Of a DNA stretch of 27,907 nucleotides, positions 7,065 to 15,931 are shown one piece after another. Numbering within the stretch: position 1 is the first letter of the stretch; every line of letters starts with the position of its first letter. A program made the position numbers and the translations under genes. The stretch is from assembly GCA_020048795.1 (NCBI GenBank), contig JAIFMA010000248.1, positions 1 to 27,907 on the forward strand. The letters run 5' to 3'. The notes under the pieces were generated by a model, which ran no database searches, was not told where the DNA came from, and saw nothing but the letters and a program-made list of their open reading frames with translations. The DNA is from Rhodoferax sp. (GTDB lineage Bacteria > Pseudomonadota > Gammaproteobacteria > Burkholderiales > Burkholderiaceae_C).

Positions 7065-10000
7065 TCAGGCGGGATGGTGCCAGACGATGGTCACAGTCAC
7101 CCCGCCAACATCGTTGATGTACCACCTGAATAACGCACCGATACTCTTGGCCCGGGCTTGCATTGACTTCAAGCCAAGCCCACCTGAGCTGTGCGCGCCA
7201 ACCCCAAAAGGCGAGCCCTGACTGCCGTTGTCAACCACCGACATGAGAAAACTGTCTTCGTGCTCCTCCAGCACGACCTGTATCGTGCTGGCGTGGCCGT
7301 GTTTGACGGCATTCACCAAGGCCTCCTGTGCAATGCGAAAAAGGTGATTCCCGACTTCTGCATCGATGCCTTCAAAATCTCCATCCATCGAAAAGGTGCA
7401 CTGCACACCCGCGAGTTGCTGATAGTCAAGGCACAGCCGTTCCAGCGATCGCCAGAAGGCCCCGGCTGATGTGTCCACCGGCATCAGGCCGCGCGCCAGT
7501 GTGCGGCTAACTTCAGCGACGGTTTGGATTTGATCGAGGGCCATGTTGATTTCAACAGCCAGCTCGGGATGCCGTTGGCCCAAACCGCCCAACAGCATGG
7601 CGACCCCGGCCAGGCGCGAACCCAGTGAATCATGCAACTCGCGTGCAATCGCGGCCTGCTGGCTTTCGAGCTGGGCCACCAAGAGTCGCTCAAAGCGTTC
7701 TTCGGAGGCAAGCATTTCCTGCTTGATCTTGTCCGAGTCACCAATCGGTGTGATGGAGGCCAGAAACTGCGACGCACCACCCCAGGGGATGATCGAACCA
7801 CTCAGCAGACAGTTCACCACGGCACCGCCGTTGCCGCTTAACTTCATCAACTTGGGTGGCAGTGTTTCGCGGTAGGCTTTGGCCCGTTTGTGGCGTGCCT
7901 GCAAATAGTGCTGATCCACCGATGGCACCAGGCTCTGCATGGTCAAGTGTTCCAGCGGGGCATCGTTGGCATAAGCCAGCAAAAACCGAAACGCCTGGTT
8001 GCAATACAGCAGTGCGGTCTCTGAAAAAACCGCCACCCCGGTTTGCAGGTTGTCAAAACACAGTTGAAGCATTTGCTGCTGCTCCTCGTCGGCACGCCGG
8101 TGCAGCACCTCGGCAGTCACATCGCGCGCCGAGCCGAAAACCCGCACAATCTGTTCGCCGTCCCGTTCAACATGGCCCAAGGTTTGAATCCAGCGCAGAT
8201 GACCCTGGTCGGTGGCAGCCTCAAGTTCGAGGTTCCAGTCCAGGCCTTGCTCCAGGGCCTGAGCCAAGGCTGCGCGGATCTTTGACTGGCTGTCAGGCAC
8301 ATAACAACTGATGACCTGGTCCACGGTTTGAGGCCCTGTGGGTTCACGCTCAACGGTCCGAAAAATCTGCTCTGACCAGTCAACCATCATGGTTTTCAGA
8401 TCAAGCTCCCAGCCGCCAATCTTCGCCACCTGGCCGGTTTGCCGCAGCAATTCAGTAGTCTTTTTCAACCTGGCCTCGGTTTCGACGCGTCCAGATACGT
8501 CACGGGCAACCACATAGCAGCGATACAAGGACCCATCGTCCCGATAAGTGAAACGGGTGGAATCTTCCCGCCAGATGTAATAGCCATTCTGGTGCCGGAC
8601 GCGGTAGGTGTAAATGGTTTTTGCCAAGCCACCACGAATGGCTGCCTCAACGGAACTCAGCACCCGATCAACGTCGTCAGGGTGAACCGAGGCACTGATC
8701 GCACCTTCATCACGCTTCAACTCTTGACGTTCCTGGTAACCCAGAATCTGCCAGTAGGTCGGCGATGCATAAATGATGACGTTGTTCTCAAGCACAGCCA
8801 GGCCATCGTTGGTGTTCTGAGCCAGCAAGCGAAAAAGCTCCTCACTCTCGCTCAGAGCCGCCATGCTTTGCTGTAGTTTGCTGGTCTGTTGCGTCACCAG
8901 TTCTTCCAGATGATCGCGGTAACGCAGCAGTTCGAATTCAACGTATTTACGCTTTGTAATGTCAGTGTGGGCGATGACCACGCCTTGATCGGTCCCACCC
9001 ATGGGGGTCGCAGTCAGCATGAACCAACGACGCTCGTTCGACGAATGGCAGGGATATTCAAGGCTAAAAAACGGAATTTTCCTCTGGAGCACTTGCAAAA
9101 TGCCGCGGTAGGCCTCCTGCGCACCCTCAGGCACTGGGTCGTTGCTGCACCTGCACATTTCCAGATAATTGACCCCGACTCCGGTGCTTGGTGCCGGTTG
9201 TCCAGATTTGGCGCTGTTTTCCAGAGAAAAACTGCACCATGCGTCGTTGACTGCGGTGATCACTCCATGACGGTCCAGCACTGCAATGTGTGAAGACAGT
9301 GCGTTCAGAATGGAGGCCTTGAAGATCTCGCTTTCGCTCAGCGCCGCCTCGCGCTGTCCCAAGCTTGCCAGCAGGCGGTTAAAGCCAACCACCAATTCGC
9401 CAATCTCATCCTGGCGCGGGTTATGCAGGGCCTCGAAGGGTTGACCGGTATCGGCCAATACCGCCAATGCCTTGGCCGTGCTCACCAGCGGCGCGAGTTC
9501 ATGGCGCAACATCCACCAGGTCAGTGTGCCGGCCAGCAATGTCAGGACGATGGTGGCCAGCAAAAAACGCCGCTGCATGGCCTCAATCGGGGCAAAAGCT
9601 TCAGAGGTCGGAACCGTCAGGCCCATGAACCAACCCGCAATCGGGATACCTTTGGCGGCCGTGATCTGCTCCACGCCACGCGCATTGAAAGACACACCGT
9701 AGCCTTCATGGCCTTGCACGAAGCGATCCAGCATGGTGTTGATGCCAGGATTTGGCAGCGGCTGCATGATACGGCTGGGATCGGTCGAGGTCACGATCAG
9801 GCGGTACTGCGGTGCGTTGAGCAAGTAGACACCGGACTGGCCGTAGCGACCCTGCGTAATCTTGTCCAGAAAACTGGGCAAACCCAGATTGACCGTACCG
9901 ACCAAGGCACCGATCACCCGGCCGTTGACATCGAAGATGGGCGCGACGATGCTGAAAATAGGTGCTCCGAGTTTTTTGCCCATGGCCGGGCGACCAATCA

Positions 10001-10451
10001 CCGTTTTGCCTTGTTTGAGTGGAACGGAGACCGATTCACGGTCCATGTAATTGGTGCCGATGCGACCTGCCGACAGGGGGATGTCGGCAATGGCTGTGCC
10101 GTGCGTGTCAGTCACGAAAATGCCACCATTGAACAAGGTCTGCAGAATTGGACGCTGTTCCAGCAGCGACTGCAAGGCAGCGGGTGTGGCCATCAGTTGG
10201 TTGTCGATCTGCTGGGCGGTCTTTTCCAGCGCTATCCATCGATCATGCAGTTCCTCATTGATTTCGCCTGCCACCATGGTCACGGCTGAAAACTGTTGCT
10301 CACCCAGCAGGCGCTGCATGTCCTGACGCAGCACGTGACTGGTGTACCAGGACAGCGCCCACAGGCTAACCATGAAAATACCCAACGTGAAAAGGGTCAC
10401 GCGAAATTTGATGGAACGCTTGAGCAGCAAATTGAGTTTCATACCGATCAT
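7065..10451 (-). CDS. CACHE/multi-PAS membrane histidine kinase (NarX/DegS class)
   Basis: This 1128-residue kinase has TM1 at about 17-38 and a large periplasmic CACHE-like sensor at about 40-290 ('TDTHGTAIADIPLS', 'PIFSIVAPIFDVNGRVIGALVG'). TM2 is at about 293-313 and HAMP at about 314-370. Several PAS-type modules follow between about 375 and 900, including 'HPDDVDRVLSSVEAAIRGG' with its 'YIWREDSTRF' PAC segment. The HisKA_3 dimerisation helix carries phospho-accepting H940 in 'ARELHDSLGSRLAG'. The HATPase domain follows, with N box 'AQEALVNAVKHGHA', 'VVDNGSQG' and 'GGLGLKSMQARA'. This class pairs with NarL-type regulators, and one is encoded immediately downstream. Starts at 10451 or 10442 are both possible. 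A weak promoter (TTGGTC, 17 bases, TACAAT, minus strand, 10519-10547) may lie upstream, overlapping the end of the preceding gene. The periplasmic sensor suggests a small external ligand, unidentified. Confidence 0.95.
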   Translation of the reverse strand: MIGMKLNLLLKRSIKFRVTLFTLGIFMVSLWALSWYTSHVLRQDMQRLLGEQQFSAVTMVAGEINEELHDRWIALEKTAQQIDNQLMATPAALQSLLEQRPILQTLFNGGIFVTDTHGTAIADIPLSAGRIGTNYMDRESVSVPLKQGKTVIGRPAMGKKLGAPIFSIVAPIFDVNGRVIGALVGTVNLGLPSFLDKITQGRYGQSGVYLLNAPQYRLIVTSTDPSRIMQPLPNPGINTMLDRFVQGHEGYGVSFNARGVEQITAAKGIPIAGWFMGLTVPTSEAFAPIEAMQRRFLLATIVLTLLAGTLTWWMLRHELAPLVSTAKALAVLADTGQPFEALHNPRQDEIGELVVGFNRLLASLGQREAALSESEIFKASILNALSSHIAVLDRHGVITAVNDAWCSFSLENSAKSGQPAPSTGVGVNYLEMCRCSNDPVPEGAQEAYRGILQVLQRKIPFFSLEYPCHSSNERRWFMLTATPMGGTDQGVVIAHTDITKRKYVEFELLRYRDHLEELVTQQTSKLQQSMAALSESEELFRLLAQNTNDGLAVLENNVIIYASPTYWQILGYQERQELKRDEGAISASVHPDDVDRVLSSVEAAIRGGLAKTIYTYRVRHQNGYYIWREDSTRFTYRDDGSLYRCYVVARDVSGRVETEARLKKTTELLRQTGQVAKIGGWELDLKTMMVDWSEQIFRTVEREPTGPQTVDQVISCYVPDSQSKIRAALAQALEQGLDWNLELEAATDQGHLRWIQTLGHVERDGEQIVRVFGSARDVTAEVLHRRADEEQQQMLQLCFDNLQTGVAVFSETALLYCNQAFRFLLAYANDAPLEHLTMQSLVPSVDQHYLQARHKRAKAYRETLPPKLMKLSGNGGAVVNCLLSGSIIPWGGASQFLASITPIGDSDKIKQEMLASEERFERLLVAQLESQQAAIARELHDSLGSRLAGVAMLLGGLGQRHPELAVEINMALDQIQTVAEVSRTLARGLMPVDTSAGAFWRSLERLCLDYQQLAGVQCTFSMDGDFEGIDAEVGNHLFRIAQEALVNAVKHGHASTIQVVLEEHEDSFLMSVVDNGSQGSPFGVGAHSSGGLGLKSMQARAKSIGALFRWYINDVGGVTVTIVWHHPA

Positions 10452-10536
10452 GATTGAGCGTCAGGCTGATGGGGGCCTATTCACACCTGGCTGCGCTGGC
10501 AACTCGGGCCAACCGGTCATTGTAGAGACGGCAGAT

Positions 10537-11007
10537 TCAACGACCAAACAACCCCATCAGCACAGCCGTCAGCACCAGATAACGGCCAAATTTGCCAATC
10601 GCCATGTACCACAGACATGGCCAGAACGGCAGCTTGAGCCAACCCGCCACGGCGCACAGCGGGTCTCCCACCACCGGCAACCAGGCCAGCAGACAGGCTT
10701 TGGGCCCGAGCTTTTCCAGCCAGACCAGTGCTCTGAGGTGATGGGATGAGTGGTGGTAGCGGTCAACCACCTGGTGTGAGACCAGCCCCAGCCACCAGGT
10801 GACTGCGCCCCCCAGCGTATTGCCAATGGTGGCCACGGCGATGGCGGGCCAGAACAGTTGCGCATTGAGCTTGACCAGCCCGAATACGGCCGGCTCTGAC
10901 CCCATGGGCAGCAGGGTGGCCGAGACAAACGACACAACAAACACCGTACTTAGCCCGAATTGGGGCAAAGCCAGCAGTGTCAGCAGTTGTTCCAGCCAGG
11001 CATCCAT
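10537..11007 (-). CDS. YqaA/DedA-type (SNARE-associated) inner-membrane protein
   Basis: This 156-residue protein is mostly hydrophobic, with about four membrane segments. It carries the features of the YqaA branch of the DedA/VTT family: 'ATLLPMGSEPAVFGLV' near the N-terminus, 'IGNTLGGAVTWWLG' in the middle, and 'WLPVVGDPLCAVAGWLKLP' towards the end. DedA relatives have been linked to lipid translocation and membrane homeostasis, but YqaA members are poorly defined. I chose the ATG at 11007 because residues upstream of it in the same frame are low-quality read-through with no membrane or family character. It is divergent from dusB, with 154 bases between, and the kinase gene follows 85 bases downstream on the same strand. 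Family membership is likely; the function is not established. Confidence 0.85.
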   Translation of the reverse strand: MDAWLEQLLTLLALPQFGLSTVFVVSFVSATLLPMGSEPAVFGLVKLNAQLFWPAIAVATIGNTLGGAVTWWLGLVSHQVVDRYHHSSHHLRALVWLEKLGPKACLLAWLPVVGDPLCAVAGWLKLPFWPCLWYMAIGKFGRYLVLTAVLMGLFGR

Positions 11008-11068
11008 GATGTCATGCAGTGTAAGCAGTGCGCTCCTGCCCCGGCACGGCCGGGTTTGCCGTCTGATT

Positions 11069-11098
11069 GTTTTTGCTGAAAATTTAAGCAGATAGAAT
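11069..11098 (+). promoter_or_regulatory. Possible dusB-fis promoter
   Basis: A TAGAAT -10-like box lies at 11093-11098 in an AT-rich patch (11066-11100), 63 bases before the dusB start. The best spaced -35 is only GTTTTT at 11069-11074, 18 bases upstream, so this is weak. A GC-rich palindrome, CCCGGC-ACG-GCCGGG, lies just upstream at 11040-11054 between the divergent genes. Confidence 0.3.
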
Positions 11099-11161
11099 TC
11101 TGGCTTGTTCCTCCGCCCGGTTGCCCGGTACCCCCCTTGAAGTCTGTTTCCATCCGTTCGC

Positions 11162-12214
11162 ATGAACATTGGCCCGCATCTGTTGCCGAACCTTTTTTTT
11201 GTTGCCCCGATGGCCGGGGTGACAGATCGGCCGTTTCGCCAGTTGTGCAAACGCCTCGGTGCCGGCTATGCAGTCAGCGAAATGCTTACCAGTCGGCCTG
11301 ATTTGCAGTCCTCGCTCAAGACCAGATGCCGCGCCAACCACGAGGGTGAGCCAGGCCTGATTGCGGTGCAGATTGCCGGCACCGTCCCGCAAGACATGGC
11401 CGATGCCGCCCGCTACAACATCGACCGTGGCGCCCAGGTGGTTGACATCAACATGGGCTGCCCGGCCAAAAAGGTGTGCAGCAAGTGGGCCGGCTCCGCG
11501 CTGATGCAAAACGAAGCTCTGGCGCTCGACATCGTGACGGCGGTGGTACAGGCCTGCGCCCCGCTGGGGGTTCCAGTCACCCTGAAAATGCGCAGCGGCT
11601 GGTGCCAGGCACACCAGAATGCAGTGCCGCTGGCACGATTGTTTGAGGCTGCCGGAGTGCAGATGCTCACGATTCATGGGCGTACCCGCGAGCAGGGCTA
11701 CCGCGGACAGGCGGAATATGGCACGGTAGCGGCCGTGAAGGCGGCCGTGCGTGTGCCGGTGGTGGCCAATGGCGATATCGACAGCCCGCAAAAAGCGCGT
11801 GCGGTGCTGCGCGCCACGGGCGCTGATGCCGTGATGATCGGGCGCGCAGCGCAGGGCCGACCCTGGGTTTTTCGGCAGATGGCGCATTTCGTGGCCACTG
11901 GCGAGATGCTGGCCCCACCCCGGGTGGCTGAAGTCAAGCAGCTACTGCTGACACACTTGCAGGACCACTATGCGCTGCACGGTGACAACGCGGGAGTGCG
12001 CTCGGCGCGCAAACACATTGGCTGGTATGTCAAGAATCTGCCGGGTGGCGAAGTTTTTCGAGCCCGGATGAACGCACTGCAAAATAGCCACCTGCAGTTT
12101 CAGGCGGTGGCTGATTTTTTTGACGAACTGAACCATCGCATGGACCGGATGCCTGAGCCTGTGCTGTTTGATACCCCACAAAAGCAACAAAATGAGCTGG
12201 AGACTCACACATGA
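11162..12214 (+). CDS. dusB: tRNA-dihydrouridine synthase B
   Basis: This 350-residue FMN enzyme reduces specific uridines in the tRNA D-loop (position 17 in E. coli) with NADPH. Visible family features are the FMN-barrel start 'VAPMAGVTDRPFRQLC', 'VQIAGTVPQDMADAAR', the catalytic Cys C100 in 'DINMGCPAKKVC', 'LTIHGRTREQGYRGQAEY', 'VVANGDI' and 'GADAVMIGRAAQGRPW'. The length is slightly above the E. coli enzyme because of a short tail. The start matches the family N-terminus. The last four bases overlap the fis start as ATGA, the conserved dusB-fis operon of proteobacteria. In enterobacteria that operon is growth-phase controlled; nothing here proves the same. Confidence 0.96.
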   Translation: MNIGPHLLPNLFFVAPMAGVTDRPFRQLCKRLGAGYAVSEMLTSRPDLQSSLKTRCRANHEGEPGLIAVQIAGTVPQDMADAARYNIDRGAQVVDINMGCPAKKVCSKWAGSALMQNEALALDIVTAVVQACAPLGVPVTLKMRSGWCQAHQNAVPLARLFEAAGVQMLTIHGRTREQGYRGQAEYGTVAAVKAAVRVPVVANGDIDSPQKARAVLRATGADAVMIGRAAQGRPWVFRQMAHFVATGEMLAPPRVAEVKQLLLTHLQDHYALHGDNAGVRSARKHIGWYVKNLPGGEVFRARMNALQNSHLQFQAVADFFDELNHRMDRMPEPVLFDTPQKQQNELETHT

Positions 12215-12447
12215 AAGCTACCCACATCGCCGAATGTGTTCGGATCAACCTGGAGGGCTACCTGAGTGATCTTGGCAGCAGCGAACCCGACCGCATGTAC
12301 GCCATGCTGCTCAGCGCGGTGGAAAAACCGCTGCTTGAGATGGTGATGCAACGCACCGACCACAACCAGTCCAAGGCGGCCCAGTGGCTGGGCCTGAACC
12401 GCAACACCCTGCGCAAAAAATTGCTCGAACACAAGCTGATCGAATGA
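12211..12447 (+). CDS. fis: Fis-family DNA-binding protein
   Basis: This 78-residue protein is the betaproteobacterial form of Fis, a nucleoid-associated DNA-bending factor. Its C-terminal helix-turn-helix reads 'DHNQSKAAQWLGLNRNTLRKKL', shared with NtrC-type regulators. The helical N-terminal half carries the dimer interface ('RMYAMLLSAVEKPLLEMVM'). It is shorter than E. coli Fis (98 residues) because the flexible N-terminal beta-hairpin arm, needed there for recombinase activation, is reduced. Its start overlaps the dusB stop by four bases, so the two are co-translated. purH follows 76 bases downstream on the same strand and may be in the same transcript. Confidence 0.95.
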   Translation: MKATHIAECVRINLEGYLSDLGSSEPDRMYAMLLSAVEKPLLEMVMQRTDHNQSKAAQWLGLNRNTLRKKLLEHKLIE

Positions 12448-12523
12448 CCGTCTGGCTGACCTTGCCCGGCAGTCGGTTCTCCAACCCATTTCTCATCAAC
12501 CCCGTTTTACACCACGCCCAAAC

Positions 12524-14113
12524 ATGAACGCCCTTCTTTCCGTCTCTGACAAAACCGGCATCGTCGAATTCGCCCAGGCCTTGCACGCCCTGGGCATCCA
12601 TCTGATCTCCACCGGAGGCACTGCCAAGCTGCTGGCCGATCAGGGCTTGCCGGTGACCGAGGTGGCCGCGGTCACGGGTTTTCCTGAAATGCTCGACGGC
12701 CGGGTCAAAACCCTGCACCCCAAGGTGCACGGCGGCTTGCTGGCGCGGCGCGACTTGCCCGAACACCTGGCAGCCCTGAAGGCCTACGCCATCGATACCA
12801 TCGACTTGCTGGTGGTGAACCTGTACCCGTTTGAGTCCACCGTGGCCAAAGCGGGTTGTACGCTGGACGATGCCATCGAGAACATCGACATCGGCGGCCC
12901 GGCGATGGTGCGCAGTGCTGCCAAGAACTGGAAAGACGTGGGTGTATTGACCGATGCGTCGCAATATGCACAGGTGCTGGCCGAACTCAAGGCCGATGGC
13001 AAGCTGACCCAGAAGACCAAGTTTGCCCTGTCGGTGGCCGCCTTCAACCGCATTGCCCAGTATGACGCGGCTATCAGCAACTATCTGTCGGCACTGAGTT
13101 TCGATGAGTCCAACAGCACACCCCTGCCGGGCCTGTTTCCGGCACAAAGCAACAGCAACTTCATCAAGCTGCAGGACCTGCGCTACGGCGAAAACTCACA
13201 TCAGAGCGCGGCGTTGTACCGTGATCTGTACCCCGCACCCGGTTCGCTGGTGACGGCCGAACAATTGCAGGGCAAGGAACTGAGCTACAACAACATCGCT
13301 GATGCCGACGCGGCCTGGGAGTGTGTGAAGAGTTTTGCTGCCGGTGCCACCTGCGTGATTGTCAAGCATGCCAACCCCTGTGGTGTGGCCGTGGGAGCGG
13401 ATGCGCTACAGGCCTACAGCAAAGCGTTCCAGACCGATCCGACCTCAGCTTTTGGGGGCATTATTGCCCTGAACTGCACGCTGGATGAGCGTGCAGCGCT
13501 ACAAATATCAAAGCAGTTTGTCGAGGTATTGATGGCCCCGGACTTCACGCCCGAGGCGCTCGCAGTGTTCAAAAGCAAGGTCAATGTGCGTATTTTGAAA
13601 ATTGCCCTGCCGCCCGGAGGTGCCAGCGCCTGGCAACAGGGCCGCAACGCCATGGATGTCAAGCGGGTTGGTTCTGGCCTGTTGATGCAGACCGCCGACA
13701 ACCACAAACTCAACCTGGCTGACCTGAAGGTGGTGACCACCGTTCAACCCACACCAGAGCAACTGCAAGATCTGCTGTTTGCCTGGAAGGTTGGCAAGTA
13801 TGTCAAGAGCAACGCCATCGTGTTCTGCAAGAACGGCATGACCATGGGCGTGGGGGCAGGTCAGATGAGTCGGCTGGACTCGGCCCGTATTGCCAGCATC
13901 AAGGCGCAAGCGGCGGGCTTGAGCCTGGCTGGCACAGCCGTGGCCAGTGATGCGTTTTTCCCGTTCCGTGACGGGCTCGACGTGGTGGTGGATGCCGGTG
14001 CCAGTAGCATCATCCAGCCCGGTGGCAGCATGCGTGATCAGGAGGTGATCGATGCCGCCAACGAGCGCGGCGTGGCCATGGTGTTCTCAGGCGTGCGGCA
14101 TTTTAGGCATTGA
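12524..14113 (+). CDS. purH: Bifunctional AICAR formyltransferase / IMP cyclohydrolase
   Basis: This 529-residue cytosolic enzyme catalyses the last two steps of purine synthesis: AICAR plus 10-formyl-THF to FAICAR, then ring closure to IMP. The N-terminal cyclohydrolase (MGS-like) domain starts 'ALLSVSDKTGIVEFAQAL' and includes 'STGGTAKLL', 'VTGFPEMLDGRVKTLHPKVHGG' in two parts, and 'NIDIGGPAMVRSAAKN'. The transformylase domain contains 'LRYGENSHQSAA' and the catalytic 'KHANPCGVA' with K281/H282. It ends 'MVFSGVRHFRH', the usual C-terminus, and the length equals that of E. coli PurH. It converges on the rhodanese gene, with 29 bases between the stop codons. Confidence 0.97.
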   Translation: MNALLSVSDKTGIVEFAQALHALGIHLISTGGTAKLLADQGLPVTEVAAVTGFPEMLDGRVKTLHPKVHGGLLARRDLPEHLAALKAYAIDTIDLLVVNLYPFESTVAKAGCTLDDAIENIDIGGPAMVRSAAKNWKDVGVLTDASQYAQVLAELKADGKLTQKTKFALSVAAFNRIAQYDAAISNYLSALSFDESNSTPLPGLFPAQSNSNFIKLQDLRYGENSHQSAALYRDLYPAPGSLVTAEQLQGKELSYNNIADADAAWECVKSFAAGATCVIVKHANPCGVAVGADALQAYSKAFQTDPTSAFGGIIALNCTLDERAALQISKQFVEVLMAPDFTPEALAVFKSKVNVRILKIALPPGGASAWQQGRNAMDVKRVGSGLLMQTADNHKLNLADLKVVTTVQPTPEQLQDLLFAWKVGKYVKSNAIVFCKNGMTMGVGAGQMSRLDSARIASIKAQAAGLSLAGTAVASDAFFPFRDGLDVVVDAGASSIIQPGGSMRDQEVIDAANERGVAMVFSGVRHFRH

Positions 14114-14132
14114 ATAAGGTTCCAGCCCTTAT
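14114..14132. terminator. Possible bidirectional hairpin between purH and the rhodanese gene
   Basis: A perfect 6-base inverted repeat, ATAAGG/CCTTAT with a 7-base loop, fills most of the 29-base gap between two convergent genes. That position suits a shared terminator. No T run follows on either strand, so intrinsic termination would be weak. Confidence 0.35.
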
Positions 14133-14142
14133 CCGGATTGCG

Positions 14143-14565
14143 CTAGCAGCTCGCTTTTGGATAGCAGTTCGATGGCTTGACCAGTGGCCAGCCGCGCTGC
14201 GCCCACTGGCTCATGCCGCCCTTGACGTAGCTGGCGTTGGTGTAGCCCATGGATTGCAATTGCTCGACGATGCGACTGGAGCGGTTTTGCGTATTGCAAA
14301 TCACCAAAAATGGTTTGGTGTTGGGAGCCGGCAGTTCGCCGATGCGTTTGGAGATCTGGTCGATCGGCATCAGCACGGCACCCTTGGCCACGCCGGTGGC
14401 GTGCTCGCTGGGTTCGCGAATATCAACCACCAGCATCGATGATTTGTCCAGTGCGACGCGCGCGTCCTCCAGCGCCACAAACGGCGCTGCCGCCCTGGCT
14501 GCGCCGTGGCGTGCCAGCAAGCCGCCACTGACTGCCAGAAAAGATAAAAAGGTTCTGAGTTTCAT
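14143..14565 (-). CDS. Exported rhodanese-like sulfurtransferase
   Basis: This 140-residue single-domain rhodanese has an apparent signal peptide: 'MKLR', hydrophobic residues 5-18, and an Ala-rich cleavage area near residues 22-27 ('AARAAAPF'). It is probably periplasmic. The domain shows 'LVVDIREPSEHATG' (CH2A-type start), 'GAVLMPIDQI' and the active-site loop 'VICNTQNRSSRI' with C90 and R95, followed by 'SYVKGGMSQWAQRGWPL'. The conserved Cys predicts persulfide transfer, but the substrate is unknown. The ATG at 14565 was chosen because it starts the signal peptide; the longer upstream frame runs through the intergenic repeat and into hemL. It lies 61 bases downstream of hemL, separated by an interspersed repeat. 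Confidence 0.88.
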   Translation of the reverse strand: MKLRTFLSFLAVSGGLLARHGAARAAAPFVALEDARVALDKSSMLVVDIREPSEHATGVAKGAVLMPIDQISKRIGELPAPNTKPFLVICNTQNRSSRIVEQLQSMGYTNASYVKGGMSQWAQRGWPLVKPSNCYPKASC

Positions 14566-14600
14566 AATAATAAAGGTAAGTATTGGGCTCCAGCGCTCAT

Positions 14601-14636
14601 ACAGTATGCGCAAGCAGCTATTTAAGTTATAGCAAT
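14601..14636. repeat. Interspersed repeat, copy A (overlaps the hemL 3' end)
   Basis: This 36-base segment matches 26750-26785 at 26 of 36 positions, including the identical blocks GCAGCTAT and TTATAGCAAT. It contains the imperfect palindrome GCTATTTAAGTTATAGC. The AGCGCT-rich flank just upstream (about 14587-14600) looks like part of the same element. It resembles short repeats I recall from Comamonadaceae intergenic regions; that is memory, not a search. The last codons and TAA stop of hemL (14627-14636) lie inside it. Confidence 0.6.
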
Positions 14637-15931
14637 CGAAAAGCTTCTGCGGCGGCACCAAGGGTCTGGGCAATGTCATCCTCGGTGTGTGCCGCGCTGA
14701 CAAAGCCGGCCTCGTACAGCGCCGGTGCGATGTACACACCACGATCAAGCAGGCCGTGAAACAGGGTGTTGAAGCGCTGACTGTTGGTGGTCATCACCGT
14801 GGCATAGTTTTGCGGCAGATCCTGGAACAGGAAAAAACCAAACATGCCACCCTGACAATCGGCGCTGAAGGGCACACCCTGCGCGGCAGCAGCGGCCTGG
14901 AAGCCATCGACCAGGCTGCGGGTTTTGCGCGACAGGGCCTCAAAAAAACCGGGTTGTTGAATCTGGCGCAGGGTTTCCAGGCCGCAGGCGGTGGCCACCG
15001 GGTTGCCGCTCAGGGTGCCGGCTTGGTAAACCGGGCCGATCGGGGCCATCAGTTCCATCACCGCACGCTTGCCACCAAATGCCGCCAGCGGCATGCCCCC
15101 GCCAATCACCTTGCCCATCACCGTCAGGTCGGGCTCGAACCCGGGGATGTCACGCGCATACACGCTTTGCGCGCCGCCCAGCGCCACCCTGAAGCCAGTC
15201 ATCACCTCGTCAAACACCAGCAGTGCACCATGCTGGCTGCACAGTTCGCGGCAACGTTTGACAAACGGGACGGTGGCGCGCACAAAATTCATGTTGCCGG
15301 CAATCGGCTCGATCATCAGGCAGGCCAGCTCGGGCCCATGCAGCGCAAAGGCGGCTTCGAGCTGCTCCAGGTTGTTGTATTCCAGCACCAGTGTGTGCTG
15401 CACCACCTCGGGCGGCACACCGGCGCTGGTGGCGTTACCAAAAGTGGCCAGGCCCGAGCCGGCCTTGACCAGCAGTGCGTCGGCATGGCCGTGGTAGCAG
15501 CCCTCAAACTTGATCAGCTTGCTGCGTGCGGTGGCACCGCGCGCCAGGCGGATGGCGCTCATGGCGGCCTCGGTGCCAGAGCTGACCAGGCGCACCATCT
15601 CCATCGACGGCAGCAGACGCAAGATTTCCTCGGCCAGCTCGACCTCACGCTCGGTCGGGGCACCAAACGAGAAACCTTGCAGCACCGCTTGTTGCACCGC
15701 CTCGACCACCGCCGGGTGACCGTGCCCCAGGATCATCGGCCCCCAGGAGCCGATGTAGTCGATGTAGCGTTGGCCATTGGCATCCCACAAGTAAGCACCC
15801 TGGGCGCGCTGGATAAATCGGGGCGTGCCGCCCACCGCCTTGAAGGCGCGCACCGGCGAGTTGACGCCGCCAGGGATGACGCGGCGGGCGCGCTCGAACA
15901 GCTTGGCATTGAGGTCAGTGTTGTGTGTCAT
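14627..15931 (-). CDS. hemL: Glutamate-1-semialdehyde 2,1-aminomutase
   Basis: This 434-residue PLP enzyme converts glutamate-1-semialdehyde to 5-aminolevulinate in the C5 branch of tetrapyrrole synthesis. Family features are 'LFERARRVIPGGVNSPVRAF', 'DYIGSWGPMILGHGHP', 'VSSGTEAAMSAIRLAR', 'KFEGCYHGHAD', 'LVFDEVMTGFRVA' and the PLP-binding K274 in 'VMGKVIGGGMPLAAFGG'. The length is normal for bacterial HemL. The ATG at 15931 is chosen by alignment with the family start; the frame upstream of it lies inside the thiD-like gene. It overlaps the end of that gene by 17 bases, so the two are probably co-translated. The last four residues and the stop fall in an interspersed repeat. Confidence 0.97.
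   Translation of the reverse strand: MTHNTDLNAKLFERARRVIPGGVNSPVRAFKAVGGTPRFIQRAQGAYLWDANGQRYIDYIGSWGPMILGHGHPAVVEAVQQAVLQGFSFGAPTEREVELAEEILRLLPSMEMVRLVSSGTEAAMSAIRLARGATARSKLIKFEGCYHGHADALLVKAGSGLATFGNATSAGVPPEVVQHTLVLEYNNLEQLEAAFALHGPELACLMIEPIAGNMNFVRATVPFVKRCRELCSQHGALLVFDEVMTGFRVALGGAQSVYARDIPGFEPDLTVMGKVIGGGMPLAAFGGKRAVMELMAPIGPVYQAGTLSGNPVATACGLETLRQIQQPGFFEALSRKTRSLVDGFQAAAAAQGVPFSADCQGGMFGFFLFQDLPQNYATVMTTNSQRFNTLFHGLLDRGVYIAPALYEAGFVSAAHTEDDIAQTLGAAAEAFRLL

Noticed and set aside
11040..11054. CCCGGC-ACG-GCCGGG palindrome as an intrinsic terminator
   Set aside because: It lies between divergent genes, where no transcript needs to end, has a 3-base loop and is followed by only three T; noted only within the promoter entry.
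12311..13147. 278-codon open frame antisense to fis and purH
   Set aside because: Spans two conserved genes on the opposite strand and has no family features.
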